In this document: piece by piece, positions 21,407 through 32,398 of the stretch
How the letters are laid out: the number at the start of each line of letters is the position of its first letter
How positions within the stretch are numbered: the first letter of the stretch is position 1
NCBI GenBank assembly: GCA_027604505.1
Contig: JADIIX010000008.1
Location: forward strand, 72,589-136,588
Source of the DNA: Gonapodya sp. JEL0774
Lineage: Eukaryota; Monoblepharomycota; Monoblepharidomycetes; Monoblepharidales; Gonapodyaceae
DNA length: 64,000 nt
Reading direction: 5' to 3'
Translations under genes and position numbers: made by a program
The notes under the pieces: model-generated
The model's database searches: none
What the model was told of the DNA's origin: nothing
What the model saw: the letters and a program-made list of their open reading frames with translations, nothing else

Positions 21407-22518
21407 CTACACAGGTCTGAACTTCTTCGCTTCCTCACGTACCCTTATCAAATATGCTTCTTTATCCTTTTTGCACATTGTGTAGGCCTCGGCCTGTGCA
21501 GGGGAATCCAAGTTAGGATTGTCGAGAAGGTCCTGGATGCCCAGAAGAATTTGCTTTAAAGTGATGGCGGGTTTCCAATCCTGAGCAAACAAAAAGAAGA
21601 GCAAGTAGTCAGTACACATATGAACGCGCTCATACCAGACATCGCAAAGGCGTTATTTGTAGGGCCGGTTGAAAAACGATAACAACTCTTTTTCAAGTTC
21701 AGCGTTTATCCACTTGTTTACGACGCCGAGTCTTTCTCGACATTTATCGAAGAGTGACTTTCATTGTGCGCAATTAAGATTCTCCTTGATATAACGTTTT
21801 GAGTGACAAAACCACTTCCTTGCTTTCTCCCGGTCGATTGGTAAACGAGTAATCGAATTTGGAGGTTTTGGCAATTCCAGTCCTTCTTTTCTCAGAAAAC
21901 CCACCGTGGCCTCGTCCAGAATACTTAAGCATACCGTCCCACTGGGGTACACGTTGGGGTGAAAGAGTGGGGGAGTGAACTTGCATTTAGGTGGTTTCTG
22001 TGGGTACTCCTCGGGGAAGGTGATGGTCATGGTGTAAACGCCTTCAGCCCAAGGAGTTTTTCTTTTGCAATTTATAGGAAGTAATGAATGCAGTGGATAA
22101 GGTGATGATTGAGCAATTTTATGTCAAAGAACGGCGAGAGGAAGACGTTGGAGTCGGCGGTGCAAAAGCGATCCCATGACGCGAGACCACAAAAATGTGT
22201 CAGTCTATCCATAGGCTGGTGTACCATCAGTATGAAGCATCGCAACGCACTCCTTCCCTGGAATCCCAACATTCCACTCCAAGAGATTCAAGTTGCCATC
22301 CGGAGATTTAGCTGGCCGGGCCCAGAAGCCGTATGGATGATCTACATGCAAGTTCAGTATGGTACAAATCGAATCCGATGGGAACAACAAATCAAGAATA
22401 AGAAGAAGGCGACAGAATGGGTGAGACATCGGGGGAAAGGAGGGCCGGGGAAGAGCTGCTCACCTTTCTTCCACTGCTTTCGCTCTTCTTGAATCCTGGC
22501 ACGACAAAGCGATGTCAT
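21407..22518 (-). CDS. UBC9: SUMO-conjugating enzyme E2 (UBC9)
   Basis: E2 enzyme that accepts SUMO from the E1 on its active-site cysteine and passes it to substrates. From ATG 22518 the sequence runs [18 protein letters not shown], then after an intron [19 protein letters not shown], after another intron [20 protein letters not shown], then [15 protein letters not shown] with the HPN motif and catalytic Cys. The catalytic exon ends at 21905 (ACG then GTGGGT) and continues at 21580 with [19 protein letters not shown], followed by [16 protein letters not shown] and the terminal KKFRPV. The last intron (21581-21904, 324 nt) is long for this locus. The stop is TAG 21407-21409. The length of about 160 residues fits the family. 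It shares the minus strand with aquaporin and eIF3k, but they are unrelated in function. Confidence 0.93.
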
Positions 22519-22841
22519 GGTGACTGTTTTCGGACGAAGAATGAGAGTGTCGATATGTTATAATATGGGAGCGAACTGACAGGCCCAATAACACAAAAAA
22601 CTGCCCTCCATTTTCCCAACCCAATCATGTAAATAATTGATCATCCCTAGCCGGCTGAGTTCAAAAGGACTTAGTGTGTGGAGACCAGTGATGCATATGT
22701 CGAAGTTGACAAGACGTGACTGGAGGGTAAAGGTGTACCCACTCATCCGAGATACGGTGCAAACTCAGTGGAATTCGGGGATTATACATAGAGGTAGAGT
22801 TTCCCACACAATCTCTCACCACCACGTAATGCAACCGCCCG
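22519..22841. other. Intergenic region between UBC9 and eIF3k, no gene seen
   Basis: Upstream of UBC9 and downstream of eIF3k on the minus strand. Only short frames without family resemblance are present. Confidence 0.45.
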
Positions 22842-23692
22842 TCAGTACACCTCATTGCTGTACCCAATAATCTTCGCCAACTGTTCAAATTTGACTGTCT
22901 CCTGCTCCACCCTCGGCCTAGCCGTGTTCTCTCTTGTCACGGGGAGAACTACAACCGAATCATCCTTTTCGTCGAACCGCCACCCCTTCTCTGCAATAAA
23001 CTCGCGAACCTCCACATTGCTCAGATTGAGCCAGTCCATCAGGAGTTGCTCCGAGACGGTTTGACAAGCTAACGTTGCGGTACGGGAGATAAAGTCACGG
23101 ATGTGCTCATCAAACCCTTTGCAGTGGTCCAGTGCGCTTTCGCGGAGTGCGGTGTGGGACTCGACGTAACGCCAGAACTCAACAAAATTGCATCGCTCAA
23201 GGAGTTGCTGGGCTTCCCAGAGTTGTTGAAGTACCGGGTGTGCTGTGAGTACATCCTCGGAAAGAAGGGAGAGGCAGAGGTTGAAGTCCGGGTCGGGGAG
23301 GGCAGTGAGGGCTTTGGAGAGGACAGCAGCAATAACGTCCAGGTTTCTGAGATCTGGGTTAAACTGATAGAGCTTCAGGAGAGCGAAATTGGCGTCACGG
23401 TCGTATGTGTCGGCGTTTTGCTGTGTCGTGACGTATCTCTCCAGAATCTCAATGTTCTCGGGGTTGTACCTTGCGTCAAGATCATCACCGATATTAAAAG
23501 TGCGCATAGTGAACAAAACATCATCCCGAAATAACGGGATTCGTGGTCGAATCGAGGCAGTTGAGGCGAGTTCAGTTGGAGCGAAATCAACCTACTGAAT
23601 GCGCACCTCGCGACAGTTTCCACGACATGCACAATCTCCTGGGGCCTGTGAGAGTTCTCCTCTGATTTATGACCGTTTTCAAGTCCAGGCAT
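22842..23692 (-). CDS. Eukaryotic translation initiation factor 3 subunit K
   Basis: Non-core subunit of eIF3, which helps assemble the 40S initiation complex. Exon 1 begins at ATG 23692 (MPGLENGHK) and contains RPQEIVHVVETVA. It ends in a split Arg codon (AG, donor GTGCGC) that joins acceptor CGCAAG to give RYNPENIEILERYV, the family's signature start. The following NFALLKLYQFNPDL, LTALPDPDFNLCLSLL, NFVEFWRYVE and the PCI/winged-helix-like tail with DWLNLSNVEVREFIAEKGW fit eIF3k. The total of about 237 residues is close to the usual size. It starts only 106 bp from the GTR2 start on the opposite strand, so the two share a compact promoter. Confidence 0.92.
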
Positions 23693-23798
23693 TGCGATTC
23701 GGCGAACTGGATTCAAAAACAAAAGGTCATTTGTCCGAAGCCACCTCTCACCGATAAAATATATGTTTCGGGAGACCTAACCTTTTCTCATCTTTTTC
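23693..23798. promoter_or_regulatory. Compact divergent promoter eIF3k/GTR2
   Basis: Only 106 bp separate the two start codons, so regulatory elements for both genes must lie here or within the genes. The part at 23720-23770 is A/T-rich (AAAATATATG). No specific element is claimed. Confidence 0.5.
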
Positions 23799-25916
23799 AT
23801 GGCTGTAAGTCTCAGGAAAACTCTCAGCCTTGTTTCATCATCGACTTTTTGAACTGGTTAACTTGGTATTTCGCTCAAGTATCGATATGATCGACCTCAA
23901 TCACCGTACGACACTCCTCCTAATAGGTACTACGGGGCGGTCGCAGAGTCGTTACCGTCATCATACCCTGTACCCATTTCCATGTACGTTCTGTAACGGT
24001 ATCCGTATGCTGAATTGGTGTGAACTTAACAAAGTCGCCTATGAACATTCGGTGAACTAACGCACAGGGGACACCAATATGGGCAGCCGTCCACCGCGGG
24101 AAGACCTCTACTGCTCCTCATGGGACAGCGAGGGTGTGTGATTGTCCATGGTCACTTTGTGACGTGTAATCCTCAAGATTCTCACACTTGCTGCAATGCA
24201 GGTCTGGTAAAACTTCCATTAGTCACGTGGTCTTCAGGAAAATGTCGCCGAACGAAACCTTGTTCTTGGAGAGCACGACCAGCATTCAGCGAAATGATTA
24301 CTTGTGGGTCATACTACCTGCGGCACTTGACATGTGGACTGAAGTGGAAATAATCGCTCGACCTTTCGACCAATCCACCTGCAATCGCGAACGTTACAAT
24401 ATAAATCCCACAGATCCTTCATTGAATTCGAGGTTTGGGACTTCCCGGGCTTTGCAGACCCTAACGACAGCTCGTGGGACCCCGAAAGTGTCTTTCGACA
24501 AACAGGCGCTCTCATGTTCGTCATTGATGCACAGGTGAGCCGCCAACAATGTTTTGTGATGTTCTGTTACGCGAAACCCTGCTTAGTGGGTTCGAGACAG
24601 GCGGAGTCTCGGAGATTGAGACTACTTGAACTGATTCTCCCACCGTTACTATGGCGAACAAACACTGCTGCCATGACTATCCGCACGACGATGCTTTCCC
24701 ATTCACAACCGCAGATAATCGCATTCTCAGCTTTACTTTCCTTTCCTCTCCTGTTTCCCACGTTAGAGTGATTATACCCGATCAGTCGACCACCTCTTCT
24801 CAATAGTGCTTGCCGCACAAACAGCCAATCCGCGCATATCATTCGAAGTGTTTTTGCACAAGGTAGATGGCCTGTCGGATGACATGAAAGTTGGTGAGTG
24901 AGCGAGCAAGATAGATTGGTGGACAAGATTGCCCTGGGGTTGTACAAAGCGGCTAGAATCTGCTACCACCCCAGCTTGTACGACACAAATGCCGCATATG
25001 CCCCTATTTATGTCTCGAGGATCCTGGCATTCATGTATCAACTTTCCAACCCTCTTGTCGCAGAAACGCAACGAGATATCCAACATCGTATCACGGAAGA
25101 GCTTATCACCGCCAATCTTGACTCAGTTCATCTGTCGTTTTACCTCACCTCCATATATGACCGTTCTGTTTTCGAGGCGCTTTCCAAAGTTATGCAGAAG
25201 CTGGTCAAAGAACTGCCCACGCTAGAAAATTTGCTGAATATTCTATGTTCGGTAAGATTCTTGTTGGTTGACCACATTGCAATTGTTTGTGAAGTGTCGG
25301 CTACCAACTGATTGAACTGTTAAGACCTCCGCCCTCGAAAAAGCTTTCCTCTTTGATGTCCGATCCAAAATTTACATCGCCACTGACTCTTCCCCCTACG
25401 ACCTCCAAACCTACGAGCTCTGTTCTGACATGATCGATGTCGTTATCGACATTGGCGCTATCTACAGCGGCGCTCGTACATCCTTACCGGCGTCTGCAAC
25501 CTCAGCAATACAATCGAGACCAGTTGCCACTGCAAGGAGGTCGAACGAGACTTCCACGCGCTCCCAGTTGTCACAGAGGGCAGCGGAGTTGAGTGGTGTG
25601 ACCAGTATCGGACAGGCCAGTGAGGATAGAGGGGTTTATGATGAAGAAGGACAAGCAGTGATCAGGCTTAACAATGGAACAATATTGTATTTGAGGCAGG
25701 TGGACAGGTCGGTGCATTCTTACCTTTGGGAGTTTGATTTCTTGACTGAACGAATCGTTTCTCGCGTTCTTCGCTTCATTCAGTAACCTCGCACTCGTCG
25801 CACTCATCAGGGAAGACAATTTTGAGCGACAAGGGCTTGTAGATTTCAATTTTAGAGTTTTTCGAGAAGCTGTCGTGCAGGTGTTTTCAAGAGCGAGCGA
25901 CGAATTGTCACCATGA
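23799..25916 (+). CDS. GTR2: RagC/Gtr2-type GTPase
   Basis: Small GTPase of the Rag/Gtr family; it pairs with a RagA/Gtr1 partner on the vacuole or lysosome to signal amino acids to TORC1. The first coding exon is only ATGGCT (23799-23804) before GTAAGT; exon 2 starts at 23880 with [11 protein letters not shown]. Further splices rebuild the P-loop as MGQRGSGKTSI (GG at 24133, continued at about 24203). Then come [50 protein letters not shown] as base-recognition motif, [29 protein letters not shown] and [10 protein letters not shown]. The C-terminal roadblock-like part has [18 protein letters not shown] and ends [18 protein letters not shown] with stop TGA 25914-25916. These blocks match RagC rather than RagA. 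The Ser/Thr-rich insertion near 25480-25620 is unlike the animal protein. Confidence 0.92.
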
Positions 25917-26471
25917 TGACCTTGATATTATATCATGTTTATCTGTTTCGTCACAAAACCGCTGTCCCATCATGATTGCCGGGTGCTTTTGCAGGGATGT
26001 CTTGTGAATAGGGAAGGGAGACAAACTGGAATCGTGAAAGCCTCATTGCAGCACGTGCAGGGGAGTGATCAGTTAGTTGCAGGGGATGGACCTAATAAAG
26101 TAATTGATCCAATTCTACCCTCTCAAATCGCCGACGACCAGCATCGGGAAAAGAGAAAAGCAGGGAAAGAACTCAAGAGAGGGCTTTTTGTTGATTTGTC
26201 TCAGAACATTCTCGTGGTTTGGCTGGGTTGGAGAGCAATTTGGCATTCAATCACAGCACGTTGGCAGGAGCGGAGAAAGGTCCCCGGTTCTCCGCCACGA
26301 GAATCCACGATTCTATCCTTCTCCCCCAATTCTGCTTGTCCAGGATTCCATAGCCAAGCGACCCTGATTGCCAAAGGCACGTGGGGAGTTATCATATCCT
26401 CCTGGGGCTCCCCAATACTATTCCGACCAAGTGTCAAAGTCGGCAATTGCAGTGATTCATTCAGGTGTCGT
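25917..26471. other. Upstream region of the PHO80-like gene
   Basis: An open frame crosses this stretch in phase with the cyclin gene from about 25935, but its composition looks non-coding and it directly follows the GTR2 stop. It is taken as promoter and leader. Confidence 0.45.
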
Positions 26472-28447
26472 ATGAACCGGGACGCGTGTATTGTAGACGA
26501 TCTTGCACCCGTCGCGCATTCATCGAGGGTGGTCTCCACAACAAAGCAGAACCAGAATCAGCACCAGAATTTACATTCCAGCGCGGATCATTCCCCACAT
26601 CTGGATTCCAATTCCATTGTATCACCATCATCCTCGACCTCTTTTACGTCGGCTCGGTCGGGATCCTCTTTGTCATCCGACACGATCACCTCACAGCGTT
26701 CCTCTGGCATCAACTCTGGGGAATTCTCCACCGCACCTCTAAATTTTATTACCTCGGACCTCTCCGCGCCGACAATTCAGGCGCTTGTCCATGCTGGACT
26801 CGGCGAATCCCAGATACTGCCGGACCTCCCCTCTGTCTGTGCGTCAACTAGTTCGCCACACAATCATCAGTCAGCTACCGACAGGCCCCCTTATCCACCT
26901 CCTGCATTCCAGTCACCGGACCAAACATTGACTCCGACGAGTATCTCCCATAGCTCTCCAATTCCTGCTGTCGCTTCGGGATTGAGTTGGTCCAAACCAT
27001 CTGTTGCCCTTCCTACCTTAGCAGGATCTAGAAATCAGAGTTCTTCCTTCTTGGCATCCCCTCCTCTGGAAACTTCTTCCCCTGCACCAGTAACTGTTGC
27101 TGTAGTGGATCACCAACCCATCTGCAACGAAGACCTCATTATGGACTCTGACTCAGACTACGATAGTGAAGAGGACTTTGATGAGCCCAGGCAACCCCGT
27201 TTCTTATCTGGTGGTGCTCGCTCTAGACCGAGGTCGGCGGCGAGCATGGTCCAGCTGCACCACTCAAGCTCCCGACCAGAACAGTTGCATTCACAACAGT
27301 TCATTCACAGCACAGCCCCGACAGCTTCTCAAGTGCGCCCGATCACAGACCTTCCCTCCAATGCACCTTCGCTTCCTAGAAATGGTCCCAACCCTCCCCA
27401 AAACCAATTCCAGTTCTCAAACCCACCCTCAAATGCAACTGCGATGCCCAACCCGACATACCCAACCTCACACGCAGCAGACACGAAGCCAGCCTCTACG
27501 GAAGCTCAACCCATGCAGATCGATCCACCCATGCAACATCCCTCCACATCCAACTCCGCTCCAGCGCCAGCACCGCCTGCTGTTGATGCAATGCGTCAGC
27601 ATTTGCGCGACACAGGGTACCGGGACGCGGGAGCGACCGGGAAGGATTATCTTCCGTCTACAGGAACAGTGCATTTTCCCGTCGCGGTGACGTCTCCGAC
27701 GGTAGGCACGAACGGGAGCCAGCTGGTGCAGGTTCCACCTCATTTCACTGAATGCGACGAAGAGCATTTGGTGAACGTTATTGCGGACATGTTGACCAAG
27801 CTCACCGTGTTTAATGACAAGATTAAGGTACTTTTAATCCGCTGGATCGACATAATTCCCGCAAGCCTAATCAGCCGAGTGCACAGGTTACTTCCGTCAA
27901 TCTCACGCGCTTCCACAGCCGACAAGCTCCCCCCATAACCATAGGCGACTATCTTAGGCGCTGTGTGAAGTATGCGTCTCTCGAGCGCCCTGTTTTGCTG
28001 ATGCTCCTGGTTTTCATTGACCGGGTGTGTGAGCGGCACAGGGGCTTTGTGGTGTCAAGTTTGACAGTGCACAGGTGGGACGTCGTGACGAATCGCTTCT
28101 TGCAATGCTGCTCAGAGCTATTAACATTCAGAAACGTTTTACCAGGTTCATTATCACAGCGCTCACGGTGGGTTCAAAGACCCTGTGCGACTCGTTTTGC
28201 ACAAATAGCCACTACGCTCGTGAGCTTCTTTATTCGCTTTGGCTCTCTTCAAACTCCAAGCTAACAACAAGTCATTCCAGGTGTTGGGGGAATCTCAACA
28301 AAAGAGCTTAACACTCTTGAACTTGAGTTCCTATTCCTCATCGATTGGCAGTTGTCGGTGGAAAGTGAAGTACTTCAACAATACTACGTCAATCTCATGC
28401 GACAGAGTGGGGTTTACACGGTCATTGCACAGATGGAGCATGCATGA
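26472..28447 (+). CDS. PHO80/PCL-type cyclin
   Basis: Cyclin partner of a Pho85/CDK5-like kinase; in yeast the Pho80-Pho85 pair represses phosphate-starvation genes. The start ATG at 26472 (MNRDACIVDDL) opens about 440 residues of Ser/Pro/Gln-rich disordered sequence with an acidic patch (MDSDSDYDSEEDFDEP). The cyclin domain then begins with HLVNVIADMLTKLTVFNDKI. It continues after an intron ending at about 27888 with VTSVNLTRFHSRQAPPI, TIGDYLRRCVKYASLE and LLVFIDRVCE, then across split codons with LTVHRFIITALTVGSKTL, VGGISTKELNTLELEFL and FLIDWQLSV. These are the typical PHO80-group blocks. The stop is TGA 28445-28447. It lies 555 bp behind GTR2 in the same direction. The long N-terminal extension is absent from yeast Pho80. 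Confidence 0.88.
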
Positions 28448-28918
28448 GGTTGTTTGCACTCACCTTCCTGTATCCGCCAAAAGTGGGACACTTTTCACGT
28501 TTCTTACTGATACCTATAGGAAATCTTTGATTTCATGTAAGTCTAGGATACAGCGATGTGATGTAGGGTATTATATATATCACGAGATTTCTATTCCTAT
28601 GTCATCCACTCATGCCCTGATGAGCAGAGCAATGCTGCTTTATAAGTCGCCCAGCTGACTCCCGCCCGCAACCAATCATCCGGCACCTTGCTAGGTAGAA
28701 AGTAATACATGCGAGGGTCCTTATTGTGGTATCAATTTATCGTTTATCCATTTTCTACCGCGCACTCTTCCCCATGGTAATGGATATCAGCAGTGTAGCT
28801 TCAGCAGCTCAGCAACGCAAGATACACAATAAGATTTGAATTTCTACAGTTCTATAAACTGATGATCGCCCCAAACTGCTTTCGATATGTTACACGCACA
28901 CTAGAACACAGACCAAAT
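28448..28918. other. Intergenic region, no gene seen
   Basis: Between the cyclin stop and the next start. It contains an A/T-rich patch (GTATTATATATATCAC near 28568-28583). No coding or RNA gene was recognised. Confidence 0.45.
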
Positions 28919-29982
28919 GGACATCGATCCCGACCCGGCATCAGTAGCCAGCGTCCCACCGCCTGGACCACTGCAGAGAGAACTGCTTTATAGACCTTGG
29001 GTGCTCCTGAAGTACCAGTAAGCTACTCAACTCGCTTTGCCGGTTTCCCGGGAACCTTTTCATGCGATCCCCGCCGTGATTCGTGCAGAAAGAAAGACTA
29101 CCTAGCGTACGCTGTGAGTACAGGGCCTGATGGAATGGTACTCGCGTCGCGTCGTCGAATGAAACTGTGTTGTTCGCTCCCGATCACTATGTGACAATGA
29201 ATGTATCCATGAGAGATACCCAGCCATATCTACAGCTGGTATCACAGACACAAGTACAAGAGCCGAAAAGATGCAGCACCTTTGGGAGATGGTTTCACGT
29301 ATCACAACTTTCATGATGGAGAGCTGTAAGTATTGGACGAGAACTTTTCTATCATCGGGTGGATCACCTTTGCATTTATACATACATGCCACCAATTGTG
29401 TTGAACGCAATCAGCTACGAGGATTTGGCATCTGAAATAACGCACGTTGATTTTGCGACAATGGACAAAGATCGTCTGCGACGTGCCAAAGGGTATGACT
29501 CTGCTCAACCGTGAGTATAATCTTCCTTTCAGGTACCTCGAGTATACTAATATATTACTGTAGGTACTTTGGGCGACCAGATGATGAGCTCTTGCCTTTG
29601 TTTGCTGCCGAATTCTGGACAGAAGGTGTCAGTCAACGTTGACACTGCCATCAAGTTCATCTCTAATTTGTTTCGAATACTGCGCCAGCTTGCGAGCGAT
29701 GTGACGGGCTTGGTGTAGAAGTCACCTATGTTGACCCTCCTCTTCGAGTGGGGCGCCTCCTACCCGACATCTTAAGTTCACGATCCAGGCGGATGGACCC
29801 CTCTTCAGCGGACGCACCTCTTTGCGAAGGGCCTCAGAAAGTAGAGTCAAAATGCAGAGATTGCATGGGTTCGGGATTGAAAAGAGACAGGAACGAAGGT
29901 AGGCCCCAAATTCTGTTTCCGACAGACCATCACCTGTTTCATTCTCTACGGGACAGGTCGAAAACGACGCAGGCTTGGTTGA
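28919..29982 (+). CDS. Unrecognised protein with paired CXXCXGXG motifs and a basic tail
   Basis: I do not recognise the family. Six or so exons appear to give about 200 residues. ATG 28919 starts MDIDPDPASVASVPPPG, then ELLYRPWVLLKYQ; after an intron KKDYLAYA; then WYHRHKYKSRKDAAPLGDG and FTYHNFHDGELYEDLASE across another intron; then YFGRPDDELLPLFAAEFW. The last part carries CERCDGLGVE and CRDCMGSGLKR, two CXXCXGXG elements as in the zinc-binding region of DnaJ-type chaperones, and ends with the basic GRKRRRLG before TGA 29980-29982, which could be a nuclear localisation signal. The exon joint between the LAYA exon and the WYHR exon is not resolved: no acceptor there gave a clean phase. A zinc-binding nuclear protein is a reasonable guess only. 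Confidence 0.6.
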
Positions 29983-30334
29983 CCATTCGAAGGAATTTAA
30001 TTGATTTTAGTCAATGTTGTACATTATTAAATCGGTATCCCAAGCAAGTATGGAGGTCAGCCCTTTTGCAACAAGAATTGGAAGTAAGTTGTAATATACT
30101 AGTAGGAGATGTGCGTGTAAGCAAAGTGGGTAGAAGATGAGAGATAAAAAAATCAATGGCGTTGTGCCATTCGTGCAAAGTAAGGTGGCGTTTGTGCAAG
30201 TACAGGTGGCTTTACGTGATCACGGTGATGAAACGATCGCAGGACATTGGATTGGTCTGAAGGTGCGTGTGAGTGTACCGACATCCAGTTCCATACAAAT
30301 TCCACTTGCTCCCGCGATGAGTAGATCCAGATCT
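29983..30334. other. Convergent intergenic region, no gene seen
   Basis: Between the 3' ends of the CXXCXGXG gene and the SWIRM gene. Nothing coding was recognised. Confidence 0.45.
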
Positions 30335-32398
30335 TACAGTTCCTCGGGGTGCACTTCACCAAAAGGCAACCACCCTAGGGCGATGAACCAATCGTATATT
30401 TTGGCAGTCTGCGGTGGAAGTATGCAACACGGTCAGACGCTGGGCAGTCCTATTTACATCAAATGAGATCAACATCATCATCTTACCTTATTTACATCCA
30501 CTCGGCACATTTTTTGCGCTTCCCGTTTCTTGAAAAAGCCACGGGTCTCCTTTGCAGTGAGAAGTGTCTCCTTAATTTTGAGATATTGTTCAGGGTACAA
30601 GCGTAGAATGGAGCAAATGCGCTTTTCTTCCACTGTTAAGAGATTGTAGCCGATCATGTCCGGAGTTACCGGGAGTGGGGTTCCTGCAAAGGGAAAGCAG
30701 CCACAGGTTAAGTTGCACTCCGTCCATTTCCCTCACCAAGCAGCGCTCACCTTTCCAAGACACCATGGGCGCACCAGCGGTATCTTCGGGCCTACTCTGC
30801 AGTCTGGCTAGAGCAGCCAACGAACCTTTCCTCTGGGCTTCCGTGAGGTTATCGCCTTCTGATGCTTCCCCGTTACCACCAGCTACCGAGTTTATCAAAT
30901 CAGCAATGCCAGCCAGGCCAGTAACATTGACAGCTCCCTGATGGAGCGCTATAGCGGCTACACGGGTCAAGTTGGGTTTGCGGCCACGCCTTTTCGGCAT
31001 TTTTGTGAGCGCAGTTCCTGATAATTGGTCGTCTGAAAGAGAATCACGCCGCGTTTCGCTACCGGAGCTGGCCAGCTCGTGCTCAGTGCTGTCATAGCCC
31101 ATCATTCTCCCGTCCTCGCTCGGGTTACGCAGTGCGACAATATCTTGAGAGCCAACCACGGACCCAAAGTGGCGCTGCCGACTACGGCTCGACGTAAGTA
31201 CGATCTCTCCCGAGGGCGTGCGCTGCTGGTATAAGACATTGTGCAGAGCGCGATCTGGACGCTCTAAAGTACGGTCCCTATCTCTTTCCCGATCCCGCTC
31301 CCGTTCTCGATCACGACGTTCTTTATCACGACGGGCGCGATTTTCCTTCACCTCGCGAGCAGTCGTCGCTGGGCGGCTGTCAGCGGGCTCAATCCAGCGC
31401 TCGAGGGTCCGAGTCTTAATCTCCCTCAAGCGCTTTTGAAGCTTTTTGTCGTAAAGAAGGGTCCGGGGCCTCACACGATACATGTGAAACACGTCAAGCT
31501 TAATGACACTCTGGATCAATTGTGGAGGTTCTGGCGACATCTCCAGAATAGTCGGCAGTTGCAAACTAGCTTCGGGAACTGTCACAATCTCCTTCTCCCC
31601 ATCAAGGCCACCAATAGAAGCGGAGAGCTCTCTGAATCCAGGATTCGGTGAAGAGCGTGAGGGAGATCGAAACGGTTTCGCAGACTTGCGTCTGGGGGGT
31701 GCACCGGCTGATGCTGCTGTTGCTTCCCGATCTGAGTTACGACCCTCGCCATTAGTTCCACAGTCACTTTCACTGCCGCTACGACGTTTATTAGTTCGAG
31801 CCAAAGTAGCTTCAGGCTCCGGGGAGCTGACGCGAGACGGAAAAAGAGAAGGCTGAGAAGTAGGAAGAGGTGGATACGGCCCTCCCGGAGGAGAGGAGGA
31901 AGAAGGTAGGTAATCAGGAGAAGGTTTGCGATTCGGGACCGCAGTCGATGTAGAGCTCATATCGAAGTCACGCGGAACGGTGGTAGGCGCGTTGGGAACG
32001 AGGTGACTCTGTTGCCCGACAAATGACGCAAAAGGGAGATCAGGAGGCGACTTCCATGTTTGTAGCGGTACGCCTAGAGTACCCTGAGTCCTGTCATATG
32101 GGATGTCTGTGGAACGCAACTTTGCATGCACGGTTTGCTGGGTTCCGATCAGTAAAGCTGACGCAGGACTGCTAAAATTTGTTGAATTATAAGCAAAAGA
32201 AGGTACATTGAGTTGCGGTGGGAGCGGTTGGGCCGTTGATGGTTGCAAAGGCGGCAAGTTTGACAATTGTGGTGGATTCTGCGAAAGCTGGTTCGGCGCT
32301 AAGTTGATAACATGATGATCCATCAAAGAGTGAGGCGTCTGGTGCGCATATAGACTGGTCATGGAGCTGATGGGGCTCTGTCGCGCAACGAGAGACAT
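30335..32398 (-). CDS. SWIRM-domain chromatin protein (FUN19/Laf-like)
   Basis: Probably a subunit or partner of a histone-modifying complex. The start ATG at 32398 (MSLVARQSPISSM) opens a long Ser/Pro/Gln-rich region. It then has an Arg/Glu/Asp-rich coiled stretch and an AT-hook-like PKRRGRKPNLT. After an intron (acceptor TTTGCAG near 30685) the C-terminal SWIRM domain reads TPDMIGYNLLTVEEKRICS, LRLYPEQYLKIKETLLT, FFKKREAQKMCRVDVNK, and after a last intron TAKIYDWFIALGWLPFG, ending HPEEL and TAA 30335-30337. The YN-L-T-x-E / LRLYP-x-YL / K-R-x-A-x-x-x-C-x-x-DVNK pattern fits fungal SWIRM proteins of the FUN19 type, and resembles the end of ADA2. No SANT or ZZ domain is visible, so ADA2 itself is unlikely. 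Confidence 0.78.

Noticed and set aside
25935-26471. Upstream extension of the PHO80-like frame
   Set aside because: The frame is open by chance, its composition is unlike the disordered N-terminus that follows, and it begins right behind the GTR2 stop.
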